Positions 1 through 8,096 of a stretch of 64,000 nucleotides of DNA are shown here, in pieces. The position numbers and the translations under genes were made by a program. The DNA is from Neobacillus sp. FSL H8-0543 (GTDB lineage Bacteria; Bacillota; Bacilli; Bacillales; Cytobacillaceae): positions 1,088,001 to 1,152,000 of the forward strand of contig NZ_CP151943.1 in the NCBI RefSeq assembly GCF_038592905.1, written 5' to 3'. The notes under the pieces were generated by a model. The model was given only the letters and a program-made list of their open reading frames with translations, was not told the origin of the DNA and searched no databases. The stretch's first letter is position 1. Every line of letters starts with the position of its first letter.

Positions 1-208
1 AGACTCTCATCCTACACTCTCCCTTCTTATGTATTAATTATTATACTTCCATACAAATTAAGTAAATCCTTCTTCAACATATCCAAAAATTGGTGAACTT
101 AGCACAAAATACGATGGTAAATATAGATAAAATGGCTGTAATGTTTACAATTTGCCTTCTAATTGTTACTCTCAAACTAGATTTTTAATTTTTGAGGAGG
201 ATAAAAAA

Positions 209-1306
209 ATGAATCAACGATTACAAAAGCTACAGACATGGATGAAGGAAAATGAAATTGATGTAACCTTTGTCACTTCTTCTGAAAACGTATTTTATTT
301 AAGCGGATATTATACAAACCCACATGAACGATTACTTGCTCTAGCCGTATTCCAAGAAATGGAGCCGTTCCTTGTTTGTCCAGGAATGGAGGTCCATGAT
401 GCGAAGCGAACTGGCTGGGAGCATGAAATTATTGGCTATAGCGATATCGTTAATCCGTGGGAATTAATACATAAGTCCATAAACAAACGATTAAACAGCA
501 TTCAAAAAGTAGCGATTGAAAAGGAACATATGAATGTTGAACGCTACGAGCAGCTGTCACTATTATTCCCTAAGGCAGCCTTTGTTTCAGCTGAAGAAAA
601 ATTAAGAAGATTACGGATGATTAAAGATGCAAAGGAATTAAAGATTATGGAAGAAGCCTGCTCCCTTGCAGATTATGCCATTGAAGTGGGCTGCAGTGAA
701 ATTCGTGAAGGTAAAACGGAGTTAGAAGTTCTATCGGCTATCGAATTTGCCTTAAAGAAAAAAGGCGTAAAAGAAATGTCCTTTTCAACCATGGTGCTAA
801 CGGGGGCAAATGCTGCTTCGCCACATGGAAACCCAGGGGAAACAAAAATTCAAAAGGGTGATTTAGTTCTATTCGATTTGGGTGTAGTTGTCGATAGGTA
901 CTGTTCTGATATCACAAGAACGGTCGCATATGGTGATATTAATGATAAGCAAAAGGAAATCTATGATACCGTATTAAAAGCTCAATTAGCGGCAGTTGAG
1001 GCAAGTAAACCTGGTGCTACTGCTGCAGAGGTGGACTTAACCGCAAGGAGAATTATTGCTGATGCAGGCTATGGGGAGTATTTTCCGCATCGTCTTGGAC
1101 ATGGACTTGGAATTAGCGTACACGAATATCCTTCAATGACCGAAACCAATCCTTTAATAATTGAAGAAGGAATGGTCTATACGATTGAACCTGGAATCTA
1201 CGTCCCTAGTGTAGCAGGTGTCCGCATTGAGGATGATCTATATATTACTGCTGATGGTCCAAAAGTATTAACCAATTTCCCGAAAGAGCTGCAAATTATT
1301 AGATAA
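209..1306 (+). CDS. M24-family Xaa-Pro dipeptidase/aminopeptidase P-like peptidase
   Basis: This cytosolic metallopeptidase (365 aa) probably cleaves X-Pro bonds of short peptides. An N-terminal creatinase-like domain (about residues 1-120) is followed by the pita-bread catalytic domain. The five metal ligands are visible: Asp in LFDLG, Asp in SDITRT, His in GHGLGISVHE, Glu in TIEPGIY and Glu in VRIEDD. The ATG at 209 is chosen because GAGGAGG lies 8 bases upstream; an ATG at 152 in the same frame has no ribosome site. It stands alone on its strand, followed by a promoter for a structured RNA. Exact substrate (dipeptide or longer) cannot be told from sequence. Confidence 0.9.
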   Translation: MNQRLQKLQTWMKENEIDVTFVTSSENVFYLSGYYTNPHERLLALAVFQEMEPFLVCPGMEVHDAKRTGWEHEIIGYSDIVNPWELIHKSINKRLNSIQKVAIEKEHMNVERYEQLSLLFPKAAFVSAEEKLRRLRMIKDAKELKIMEEACSLADYAIEVGCSEIREGKTELEVLSAIEFALKKKGVKEMSFSTMVLTGANAASPHGNPGETKIQKGDLVLFDLGVVVDRYCSDITRTVAYGDINDKQKEIYDTVLKAQLAAVEASKPGATAAEVDLTARRIIADAGYGEYFPHRLGHGLGISVHEYPSMTETNPLIIEEGMVYTIEPGIYVPSVAGVRIEDDLYITADGPKVLTNFPKELQIIR

Positions 1307-1323
1307 GGTGGATTTTTTTACTA

Positions 1324-1352
1324 TTGAACTAATGAAGTAATTGGAGTAATAT
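1324..1352 (+). promoter_or_regulatory. Sigma-A promoter of the 6S-like RNA
   Basis: TTGAAC (1324-1329) and TAATAT (1347-1352) are separated by exactly 17 bases. The predicted start is near 1359, at the outer end of the long paired structure described for the next feature. Confidence 0.7.
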
Positions 1353-1358
1353 ACAACT

Positions 1359-1553
1359 ACAGGCTGCGTTGTACGTATTGTTAATTAAGTTTTAACCTTT
1401 AAGCTGTAATAGGGAGTTTTATATTCGGAGTCAAAATGACAAGCCTCTGTCTATATGACATGGGGGACAGGCAGGAGTCTTCGCGCGAACACCCACTTTG
1501 AGGAGTGGTGGTTTAAAACTTTCTTATGTGTAATACGGCAAAGGCGGCTCTAC
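1359..1553 (+). ncRNA. ssrS: Structured RNA, candidate 6S RNA
   Basis: No reading frame is present, but the stretch folds as a long rod. CGTATT (1374-1379) pairs with AATACG (1532-1537), and AAGTTTTAACC (1387-1397) pairs with GGTTTAAAACTT (1510-1521). The outer arms near 1361-1368 and 1542-1551 pair with one bulge. The inside holds an unpaired bubble, a small hairpin CCACT/AGTGG on the 3' side (1493-1508) and an apical helix 1443-1451 with 1466-1472. A long helix, a central bubble with a 3'-strand hairpin, about 195 nt and a sigma-A promoter are the hallmarks of 6S RNA, which binds the housekeeping RNA polymerase. The 6S name is inference; the structured, promoted RNA is well supported. Confidence 0.55.
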
Positions 1554-1567
1554 TATTTATTATTCCT

Positions 1568-1600
1568 AACCAGCTTCCTTTTGGAGCTGGTTTTATTTTG
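1568..1600 (+). terminator. Rho-independent terminator after the 6S-like RNA
   Basis: The arms AACCAGCT and AGCTGGTT enclose a short loop and are followed by a T-rich run (TTTTATTTT). Confidence 0.75.
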
Positions 1601-1616
1601 GTTCAAATAAAGAATT

Positions 1617-2083
1617 AAAGACATTTGGGCTGATTTCATTGGTGGTTTTGTCCTTAAGACAGCTCTTTAAAGACATATCACCGGCTTCCTTGTTGAGTTT
1701 TGTCCTTAAGACAGCTCATTAAAGACATTTCACTGCCTTCCTTGTTGAGTTTTGTCTTTAAGACAGCTCATTAAAGACATTTCACTGCCTTCCTTGTTGA
1801 GTTTTGTCCTTAAGACAGCTCATTAAAGACATATCACCGGCTTCCTTGTTGAGTTTTGTCCTTAAGACAGCTCTTTAAAGACATATCACCGGCTTCCTTG
1901 TTGAGTTTTGTCCTTAGACAGCTCTTTAAAGACATATCACCGGCTTCCTTGTTGAGTTTTGTCCTTAAGACAGCTCATTAAAGACATATCACCGGCTTCC
2001 TTGTTGAGTTTTGTCCTTAAGACAGCTCTTTAAAGACATTTCACTGCCTTCCTTGTTGAGTTTTGTCCTTAAGACAACTCTTT
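1617..2083. repeat. 52-bp tandem repeat array, nine copies
   Basis: The unit begins AAAGACAT and recurs at 1617, 1669, 1721, 1773, 1825, 1877, 1928, 1980 and 2032, with a partial tenth copy from 2084. All units are 52 bp except one of 51 bp. The first copy is diverged. The others fall into two variants (ATATCACCGGC or ATTTCACTGCC after AAAGAC). Each junction contains GTCCTTAAGACAGC followed by TTTAAAGAC, which can pair. There is no convincing gene. The array lies between the 6S-like RNA terminator and the ald terminator, so it is probably untranscribed. Confidence 0.9.
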
Positions 2084-2143
2084 AAAGACATTTGTGCTGG
2101 TATTTTAGAGAAAAATGTCCTTTATTCAACAGACCCTTATAAA

Positions 2144-2187
2144 AAAAGGGAAAAGGACCATCCCATGATGGTCCTCTTCCCTTTTTG
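2144..2187 (-). terminator. Terminator of ald
   Basis: A long hairpin, AAAGGGAAAAGGACCATC paired with GATGGTCCTCTTCCCTTT, directly follows the ald stop on the minus strand and ends in a T run. Confidence 0.85.
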
Positions 2188-2189
2188 TT

Positions 2190-3311
2190 TTATAGTTGTT
2201 CCAGTAATGATTTTGTATCAGAGTATGAAAGCCCTTGTGCTTCTGCAACCGCCTTATACGTTACATAGCCGCCAAGTGTATTAATCCCTTTTAATAGTGC
2301 CTCATTGTCTAAACACGCCTGTCTGTAACCCTTATTGGCAATTTGGACGGCATAAGGGACCGTTACATTAGTTAAAGCCATTGTTGACGTTCTTGGAACA
2401 GCCCCAGGCATATTAGCAACTGCATAATGAACAACACCATGTTTAATATATGTTGGGTTATCATGAGTAGTAATCCTGTCAGTTGTTTCAAAAATTCCGC
2501 CTTGGTCGATGGCAATATCCACGACGACACTGCCTGGTGTCATTGATTGAATCATTTCTTCTGTTACAAGTTTTGGTGCTTTAGCGCCTGGAATTAGAAC
2601 GGCACCAATTACTAAGTCAGATTCTTTTACCGCTTCAGCAATGTTGTAAGGATTAGACATTAATGTCGTAACCTCTGATCCAAAAATATCATCTAACTGA
2701 CGTAAACGGTCTGGATTTAGGTCGATAATTGTTACCTTCGCTCCTAGTCCAATTGCCATTTTTGCTGCATTCGTTCCTGCTACACCGCCGCCAATGACGG
2801 TTACTGTCCCTCTTTGAACGCCTGGTACTCCTGAAAGCAGAATTCCTTTTCCTCCATGAACCTTTTCAAGGAATTGGGCACCAATTTGCGCTGCCATTCT
2901 TCCAGCTACTTCACTCATTGGTGTCAATAACGGTAATGACCTATTTGAAAGTTGTACGGTTTCATAGGCAATTCCTACTACTTTTTTTTCAATTAGCGCT
3001 TTTGTTAATTCAGGCTCCGGTGCTAAGTGTAAATATGTAAATAAAATTAAACCTTCACGAAAATAGGAATACTCACTTGGTAGCGGCTCTTTAACCTTCA
3101 TAACCATATCCATGGACCAAGCTTCAGAAGCAGTTTCTACTATTTTCCCTCCAGCTGAACCATAATCTTCATCTCTAAAACCAGAACCTAATCCGGCTCC
3201 TTTTTCAATAAAGACCTCATGGCCAAAATTCAAAAGGTTTGTAACCCCTGCCGGTGTCATAGCAACACGGTTCTCATTATTTTTTATCTCTTTTGGAACG
3301 CCGATTCGCAT
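2190..3311 (-). CDS. ald: Alanine dehydrogenase
   Basis: NAD-dependent L-alanine dehydrogenase (373 aa) interconverts alanine with pyruvate and ammonia, and is used for alanine catabolism during growth and sporulation. The N-terminus [15 protein letters not shown] is the family signature. The pyruvate-site Lys lies in VKEPLPSEY and the catalytic His in [11 protein letters not shown] Rossmann motif [15 protein letters not shown] binds NAD. The start at 3311 follows a GGGGG ribosome site and matches the usual family length; an upstream in-frame start would add eight unsupported residues. A strong terminator follows, so the gene is monocistronic. Confidence 0.96.
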   Translation of the reverse strand: MRIGVPKEIKNNENRVAMTPAGVTNLLNFGHEVFIEKGAGLGSGFRDEDYGSAGGKIVETASEAWSMDMVMKVKEPLPSEYSYFREGLILFTYLHLAPEPELTKALIEKKVVGIAYETVQLSNRSLPLLTPMSEVAGRMAAQIGAQFLEKVHGGKGILLSGVPGVQRGTVTVIGGGVAGTNAAKMAIGLGAKVTIIDLNPDRLRQLDDIFGSEVTTLMSNPYNIAEAVKESDLVIGAVLIPGAKAPKLVTEEMIQSMTPGSVVVDIAIDQGGIFETTDRITTHDNPTYIKHGVVHYAVANMPGAVPRTSTMALTNVTVPYAVQIANKGYRQACLDNEALLKGINTLGGYVTYKAVAEAQGLSYSDTKSLLEQL

Positions 3312-3454
3312 GCCCATACCCCCAATTAATATCATTCTATAAAATATCTATTTTCAGAATAACCTCTCTGTGAAAGCACTTTCATTTTACCAAAAATACA
3401 GAAAATTCCCAAGCTTTTATTTTGAGCTTTGTACCAAATGGGGTAAAAATGAAT

Positions 3455-3498
3455 AGACAAAAGGTGAAAAGCTTTGCAGCATTTCTGCAAAGCTTTTC
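3455..3498 (-). terminator. Terminator of the coat-like repeat gene
   Basis: The perfect inverted arms GAAAAGCTTTGCAG and CTGCAAAGCTTTTC are followed on the minus strand by a T-rich stretch. Confidence 0.75.
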
Positions 3499-3512
3499 GT
3501 CTATATATTCTC

Positions 3513-3914
3513 TTAATACCAAGCGTAGTACGGATCGTAGTATGGGTATGGATATCCATAACCATAACCGTATCCATATGGTGCTGATAATAATGCACCT
3601 GCTGCTAACCCACCCAAGAACGGAAAACCAAAACCAAATCCGCCACAACGACCAAATCCGCCACAACGACCAAATCCGCCACAACGACCGAATCCGCCAC
3701 AACGACCGAATCCACCACCAAATCCGCCACAACGACCAAATCCACCACCGAATCCGCCACAACGACCGAATCCACCACCGAATCCGCCACAACGACCAAA
3801 TCCACCACAACGACGGCTATCGCCATCTTGACTCTGATAATCCATAGGTATTACTTCACCAACTTGGTAATTATCCATTCCCAACATTTGTAGTTCATTT
3901 TGAAAATTTTGCAT
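3513..3914 (-). CDS. Gly/Cys/Phe-rich repeat protein, probable spore coat component
   Basis: This 133-aa protein has three parts. The N-terminus (residues 1-35) contains MQNFQNELQMLGMDNY. The centre holds about eleven tandem GFGRCGG or GFGGGFGRCGG repeats. The C-terminus is hydrophobic and Tyr-rich (GYGYGYGYPYPYYDPYYAWY). Cys- and Tyr-rich low-complexity proteins of this kind are typical of crosslinked spore coats in Bacillaceae; coat location is inference. The start follows a GGGGAGG site. A CATATTCTTTA motif about 40 bases upstream weakly resembles a sigma-K -10 element. The repeat core is prone to copy-number change. Confidence 0.75.
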   Translation of the reverse strand: MQNFQNELQMLGMDNYQVGEVIPMDYQSQDGDSRRCGGFGRCGGFGGGFGRCGGFGGGFGRCGGFGGGFGRCGGFGRCGGFGRCGGFGRCGGFGFGFPFLGGLAAGALLSAPYGYGYGYGYPYPYYDPYYAWY

Positions 3915-4023
3915 ATTTTTTCCTCCCCTGTATAATTACTTCTCACACTAAAGAATATGCACAGGGGTAAGGGGATTCTTGGGTTAAAGCCCTGTTTAGA
4001 GGAAATTTTATAGACATATACAC

Positions 4024-4053
4024 AAAAAAGCTGTCCACATTGTGGGCAGCTTC
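4024..4053 (-). terminator. Terminator of the 53-aa gene
   Basis: AAGCTGTCCACA and TGTGGGCAGCTT form a hairpin (one G-U pair) followed by T residues on the minus strand. Confidence 0.75.
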
Positions 4054-4058
4054 CCTTT

Positions 4059-4220
4059 TTAGCCTTCTGTTCCTTGAACTTCTTCGCTATCAACATTCGC
4101 TGTTGATCCTTGGTCAATAAAACCGCTATTATATGCATCCATAATTTGTTCGCTTACTTCATTAGCTCCTTGTTCATTAAGCTCAAATGAAACTTGTTTT
4201 TTAGGGTCCTGTTTTGCCAT
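4059..4220 (-). CDS. Small hypothetical protein, 53 aa
   Basis: An intact short gene reading MAKQDPKKQVSFELNEQGAN and ending VQGTEG. GGGAG lies about 10 bases before its ATG and a terminator follows its stop, so it is a complete transcription unit divergent from the stress-protein gene. The protein is acidic and polar, with no membrane segment. I do not recognise a family. Confidence 0.7.
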   Translation of the reverse strand: MAKQDPKKQVSFELNEQGANEVSEQIMDAYNSGFIDQGSTANVDSEEVQGTEG

Positions 4221-4329
4221 GATTCTAATCTCCCTTCTACTGGTTGTTTTTCACTCCTTTATTTTTCGAAAAATTGAAATACTTATTCATAGAAAATATT
4301 GTTATAATTGTGATAAGGAGGAGATTCGT

Positions 4330-4791
4330 ATGGAAACTAATTATAGAAATATTTTAGTTGCAGTTGATGGCTCTTCAGAAGCAGAGTGGGCGTTTAAAAA
4401 AGCAGTTGAGATTGCCAAAAGAAATAATGCTAAATTGCTATTAGGACATGTAATCGACACAAGGTCATTTTTATTAATTGACTCGTATGACCCGGATATT
4501 GCTGATCGAGCAAATAAACTGGCAATCGACTTCCTTGAAAATTATCAAAAACAAGCACAGGATGCAGGAGTTACTCAGGTACAATACGAAATTGAGTATG
4601 GTTCCCCAAAAGTAAAAATTCCTAAAGAAATGGCAAAAAAACACCAGATAGATTTAATCATATGCGGTGCAACTGGGATGAATGCAGTGGAGAGGTTCTT
4701 GATTGGCAGTGTTTCAGAACATATCACTCGTTATGCTCGTTGTGACGTCCTCGTGGTTCGAACAGAAAAAGAAAATAAAAAAACATCATAA
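4330..4791 (+). CDS. Universal stress protein, UspA family
   Basis: A 153-aa UspA-fold protein. ILVAVDGSSEAEWAF is the first beta strand and ATP-loop Asp. ICGATGMNAVERFLIGSVSEHITRYARCDVLVV carries the G-x2-G-x9-G-(S/T) nucleotide-binding motif, so it is probably of the ATP-binding type. The start at 4330 has an AAGGAGGAG site directly upstream; an earlier in-frame start at 4219 lacks one. Its role is general stress survival. Confidence 0.92.
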   Translation: METNYRNILVAVDGSSEAEWAFKKAVEIAKRNNAKLLLGHVIDTRSFLLIDSYDPDIADRANKLAIDFLENYQKQAQDAGVTQVQYEIEYGSPKVKIPKEMAKKHQIDLIICGATGMNAVERFLIGSVSEHITRYARCDVLVVRTEKENKKTS

Positions 4792-4843
4792 ATGTATACT
4801 CAATAGAATGTAAACAGGATAAAAACATCTTGGAGGCAATAAC

Positions 4844-5158
4844 GTGAAAAAGCACTTTACCTTTGACCAGCGACTAGGTATTTCATTACCTGATTTAAAA
4901 ATAGATTGGGAGCATTACGATTTAGAAACACAAAACGCAATTCTGTTTTGTTGGGAACAAATTCGTGGTTCTATTCCCGATCGAATTCAAGAACTTGAAA
5001 ATAACATTAATGAAAAACAAGAACAGCTCTCAATTGAAAGCAGTTTTGTCCGTTCGTGTGAACTTAACAATGATATTGCTGGACTCGCATCAATTATCAA
5101 TGATTTATGGCTGTGGTACAGAGCGAACCAAGTCCTTTCCGAAAAAGCCCATCAATAA
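4844..5158 (+). CDS. Hypothetical protein, 104 aa
   Basis: The gene starts with GTG after a TTGGAGG site. The protein is mainly helical and charged, with an amphipathic middle (IQELENNINEKQEQLS) that could form a short coiled coil and an aromatic-rich C-terminus (INDLWLWYRANQ). It follows the stress-protein gene by about 50 bases in the same direction and may be co-transcribed. I do not recognise a family. Confidence 0.7.
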   Translation: MKKHFTFDQRLGISLPDLKIDWEHYDLETQNAILFCWEQIRGSIPDRIQELENNINEKQEQLSIESSFVRSCELNNDIAGLASIINDLWLWYRANQVLSEKAHQ

Positions 5159-5196
5159 AAAAAAAGCTCTCATTATTGTTAATGGGAGCTTTTTCT
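5157..5196. terminator. Bidirectional terminator between the 104-aa gene and moaB
   Basis: AAAAGCTCTCATT and AATGGGAGCTTTTT pair, with A and T runs on both sides. It serves the convergent genes on either side. Confidence 0.8.
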
Positions 5197-5199
5197 CAA

Positions 5200-5712
5200 T
5201 TATAAATCCTTCTTTATTTCCCTTACTACATGACCAATCTCAGGTAAAATTAACTTATTCATTGCTAGCTTTACGGCGCCTGAAGAGCCAGGAGTAGCAA
5301 ACACTGCCGTATCACGAACAACGCCAGCAATGGCCCTTGATAGGATCGCTGCTGATCCAATGTCTTCCTGGTAGCTAAGCATTCGAAACAATTCTCCAAA
5401 ACCTACAATTTCTTTATCAAGAATTTCTTGAACCGACTCAATCGTGACATCTCGCTTGGCGATACCCGTCCCGCCATTTGTTAGAATAACATCAATATCC
5501 TCTCTGTCACACCCCTTAATAACCTCTTCTTGGATCGGTACGGTTTCATCTTTTACAATCACATAATCTACAATCATATGCCCAGCATTTTCAAGCATTT
5601 CCATCATGAGTTTTCCGCTCTTATCAGTATCCTTATCTCTTGTATCACTAATTGTTATAACTTTACAGCGAACCGCCTTTGGTGCTTCCTTCTTATGCTC
5701 TTGGGTACTCAT
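5200..5712 (-). CDS. moaB: Molybdenum cofactor biosynthesis protein B
   Basis: MoaB/MogA-fold protein (170 aa), the family that adenylates molybdopterin during cofactor assembly. The diagnostic motifs are TNGGTGIAKRDVTIE (substrate loop) and FATPGSSGAVKLAMNKLILPEIGH. The start overlaps the stop of the upstream EcsC-like gene by four bases (ATGA), so the two are translationally coupled. No other molybdenum-cofactor gene is nearby. Confidence 0.93.
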   Translation of the reverse strand: MSTQEHKKEAPKAVRCKVITISDTRDKDTDKSGKLMMEMLENAGHMIVDYVIVKDETVPIQEEVIKGCDREDIDVILTNGGTGIAKRDVTIESVQEILDKEIVGFGELFRMLSYQEDIGSAAILSRAIAGVVRDTAVFATPGSSGAVKLAMNKLILPEIGHVVREIKKDL

Positions 5713-6551
5713 TTCATTAATCCCTCTTTTTCATTTAGATAACGAAGCTGGTAATATTTATGTGCTAATTCGGTTACTTTTCTCGTAAATTGATAATTTG
5801 CCCCCGCACCAATCGCCATACTTACGAGTGGGATCCCTTGAATGGTTTTTTTTCGAAACAAGGCGATTACAATAGCTTTTAATAATTGTTGTAGTGGCTG
5901 TTCAATCCAGGTTATATCTGTAATTTCTTCATTTCCCTCATAAAAATATTGATCGCCAGTAGCTTCCAATTCATTCATTAATACTGACCAACCCTCTTTT
6001 TGCAATCTTGGAGGCAATGAAGCCGTATGGAAGACCTTCAAGGAAGTCATCATATCATGTGGAGTGTTTACCTCAAATCCGTATGTCATGGCGATTAATT
6101 GAACAACTCTTAAGTTAATTACAGCCATTGCAGGAATATCTGAACCTAATAAAAGTGTTCCGCCTGTACCAGCTATACCACCCTGCGCAAAGGAATACAG
6201 TCTGTGTCTTGAAATATGCTGCATTGCTATGTACTGTAATTGATCGATCGATAATTCTCTAAGGTCTTCAACATTTTCTAAATTCTTTTTAAAGATTCTG
6301 CCTGAGGAAAGGATTCTTTCCTTGGCATCCATTTGAAGCTGAGAACCTTGAATGATTCCATGCATATGAAACAACCAGCTATCAATAACAGAAAAAAACT
6401 GGCTTTGAACCTTTTCAGGCAATAAGCTGAATGAACGCTCTAAATATTTTTCATACGTTAATTCCAGATCATTTGCCTCGTAATTCAATAAATTGCTTTC
6501 CCATTCCCTTATATTGTTTAAAACTGCTTTTTCCCGGTCCGTCAATGACAT
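5709..6551 (-). CDS. EcsC-family protein
   Basis: A 280-aa protein with the EcsC-type core: charged N-terminal helices, then FAQGGIAGTGGTLLLGSDIPAMAVINLRVVQLIAMTYGFEV and a C-terminal stretch IQGIPLVSMAIGAGANYQFTRKV. The two hydrophobic Gly/Ala-rich segments suggest membrane association. EcsC accompanies the EcsAB ABC transporter in Bacillus, but no ecsAB is here and the molecular role is unknown. It is coupled to moaB and preceded by a GGGGGG ribosome site. Confidence 0.85.
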   Translation of the reverse strand: MSLTDREKAVLNNIREWESNLLNYEANDLELTYEKYLERSFSLLPEKVQSQFFSVIDSWLFHMHGIIQGSQLQMDAKERILSSGRIFKKNLENVEDLRELSIDQLQYIAMQHISRHRLYSFAQGGIAGTGGTLLLGSDIPAMAVINLRVVQLIAMTYGFEVNTPHDMMTSLKVFHTASLPPRLQKEGWSVLMNELEATGDQYFYEGNEEITDITWIEQPLQQLLKAIVIALFRKKTIQGIPLVSMAIGAGANYQFTRKVTELAHKYYQLRYLNEKEGLMK

Positions 6552-6610
6552 TGCTGACCCCCCAATACCATTATTTTCTTAAAGTATAACACAAAGAATT
6601 AATTTAAAAT

Positions 6611-6650
6611 AAAAAAGGCAAACGTCCTTGTCAGGAACTGTTTGCCTTTT
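6611..6650 (-). terminator. Terminator of ackA
   Basis: AAAGGCAAAC and GTTTGCCTTT form the stem just downstream of the ackA stop, with a T run on the minus strand. Confidence 0.85.
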
Positions 6651-6665
6651 GATTTAATGATTTAA

Positions 6666-7850
6666 TTAAGCTAGTCGAACTACGTCACGTGCAATCATTA
6701 CTTCTTCATTTGTTGGGATAACTAATACTTTAACTGGAGAGTGCGGGTAGTTAATAAAACGTTCATCGCCTCTTACTTTGTTAAGTGCCGGGTCCCAATA
6801 CACACCCATAAATTCTAGTCCTTTTAGTACATTTTCCCGAATTACATCACTATTTTCACCTATCCCTGCAGTGAAAATAATTGCATCTACACCGTACATA
6901 CGTGAAGCATATGAACCAATATATTTATGAATTCGGTTAGCAAACACATCTAATGCAAGCTGAGCACGTTCATTTCCCTCTTGTGCTTCAAGTTCAATAT
7001 CTCTTAAATCACTTGAAAAACCTGAAACGCCCAACATTCCGCTCTCTTTATTTAGGACATCAAGTACTTCTTCCGCTGTTTTATCCGTTTTTTCCATGAT
7101 ATACGGAATAAGAGCAGGGTCAATATTTCCTGAACGTGTTCCCATAGTTACCCCAGCAAGCGGCGTAAAGCCCATAGATGTATCAATTGATTTCCCGCCT
7201 TCAATCGCAGCGATACTTGCTCCATTGCCTAAATGGCATGAAATAAGTCGCAGTTGCTCTTCAGGACGGCCTAAGAGCTCAGCAGCACGCTGTGAGACAT
7301 ATTTATGGGAAGTACCATGAAAGCCATACTTACGGATTCCATATTCTTTGTAATACTCATAAGGAAGACTGTAAAGATATGAACTCTCAGGCATTGTTTG
7401 ATGGAATGCAGTATCAAAAACAGCGACAGCTGGTACGTTTGGAAGTACGCCTTGGAAAGCTTTAATCCCCGTAATATTTGCAGGATTATGCAGTGGAGCT
7501 AATTCTGAAAGTTTTTCAATTTTATTAAGTACTTCTTCCGTAATAACAATGGAGTCATTAAATTCTTCACCGCCGTGAACAACACGATGTCCAATACCAT
7601 CTATTTCATCTAGGGATTTAATAATACCCAGTGTTGTTAGCTTATCTAAAAGCATTTTTACGGCTACTTCATGATCAGGAATATTTATTGTTTCCGTATT
7701 CTTTTCACCGTTAACAGAAATAGTGAAAATAGAGTCATCAATCCCGATTCTTTCAATGATGCCTTTAGTGATAACATCTTCATTTGGCATTTCAAATAAT
7801 TGAAACTTTAAAGAAGAACTTCCTGCATTTATTGCAATGATTTTTGACAT
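6666..7850 (-). CDS. ackA: Acetate kinase
   Basis: Acetate kinase (394 aa) interconverts acetyl phosphate and ADP with acetate and ATP in overflow metabolism. The ASKHA-fold signatures are present: [12 protein letters not shown] at the N-terminus, [20 protein letters not shown], and [10 protein letters not shown] near the C-terminus. It is full length. A long leader and a cre site centred about 150 bases upstream suggest activation by CcpA as in B. subtilis. A terminator follows, so it is monocistronic. Confidence 0.97.
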   Translation of the reverse strand: MSKIIAINAGSSSLKFQLFEMPNEDVITKGIIERIGIDDSIFTISVNGEKNTETINIPDHEVAVKMLLDKLTTLGIIKSLDEIDGIGHRVVHGGEEFNDSIVITEEVLNKIEKLSELAPLHNPANITGIKAFQGVLPNVPAVAVFDTAFHQTMPESSYLYSLPYEYYKEYGIRKYGFHGTSHKYVSQRAAELLGRPEEQLRLISCHLGNGASIAAIEGGKSIDTSMGFTPLAGVTMGTRSGNIDPALIPYIMEKTDKTAEEVLDVLNKESGMLGVSGFSSDLRDIELEAQEGNERAQLALDVFANRIHKYIGSYASRMYGVDAIIFTAGIGENSDVIRENVLKGLEFMGVYWDPALNKVRGDERFINYPHSPVKVLVIPTNEEVMIARDVVRLA

Positions 7851-7950
7851 TTTTCTACCGCTCCTTTATATAACAACATCGGTTCAAATTTTTCTTTGCG
7901 TACCTGTTTATTTTGCGCAAACAGATATCGAATATTGCTCTCAATTCTTC

Positions 7951-7979
7951 ATTTAATCACTGTATTTATTACAATACAA
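7951..7979 (-). promoter_or_regulatory. Candidate sigma-A promoter of ackA
   Basis: On the minus strand TTGTAT (7979-7974) is followed after 17 bases by TTAAAT (7956-7951). The match to consensus is weak on its own. It is supported by its position: transcription would start near 7944, placing the cre centre at about -55, the usual place for CcpA activation of this gene. Confidence 0.45.
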
Positions 7980-7992
7980 GGAGTAATTTGGA

Positions 7993-8006
7993 TGGAAGCG
8001 GTTTCA
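7993..8006. promoter_or_regulatory. CcpA binding site (cre) of ackA
   Basis: TGGAAGCGGTTTCA matches the 14-base cre consensus TGWAANCGNTNWCA at all but one position and is nearly palindromic. It lies upstream of the candidate ackA promoter, the arrangement for activation in the presence of glucose. Confidence 0.7.
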
Positions 8007-8051
8007 GCTTTAATGTAAATCAATTCTAATTGTTCTCATTATTCTTAATTA

Positions 8052-8096
8052 AAAAAAGATAAAACCGATATATAATAAATCGGTTTTATCTTTTGT
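8052..8096 (-). terminator. Terminator of ytxK
   Basis: AAAGATAAAACCGAT and ATCGGTTTTATCTTT form a long stem overlapping the ytxK stop codon, with a T run on the minus strand. Confidence 0.75.

Noticed and set aside
2063..2284. 73-codon plus-strand frame over the repeat array and ald terminator
   Set aside because: It runs through a terminator and into the ald coding strand, without a ribosome site.
3422..3847. Long frames opposite and out of phase with the Gly/Cys-rich gene (both strands, 3332-3847)
   Set aside because: They are low-complexity shadows of the repeat DNA (Arg/His/Asn, Trp/Ile or Val/Asp repeats) without ribosome sites; the frame with GFGRCGG has a proper start and sensible termini.
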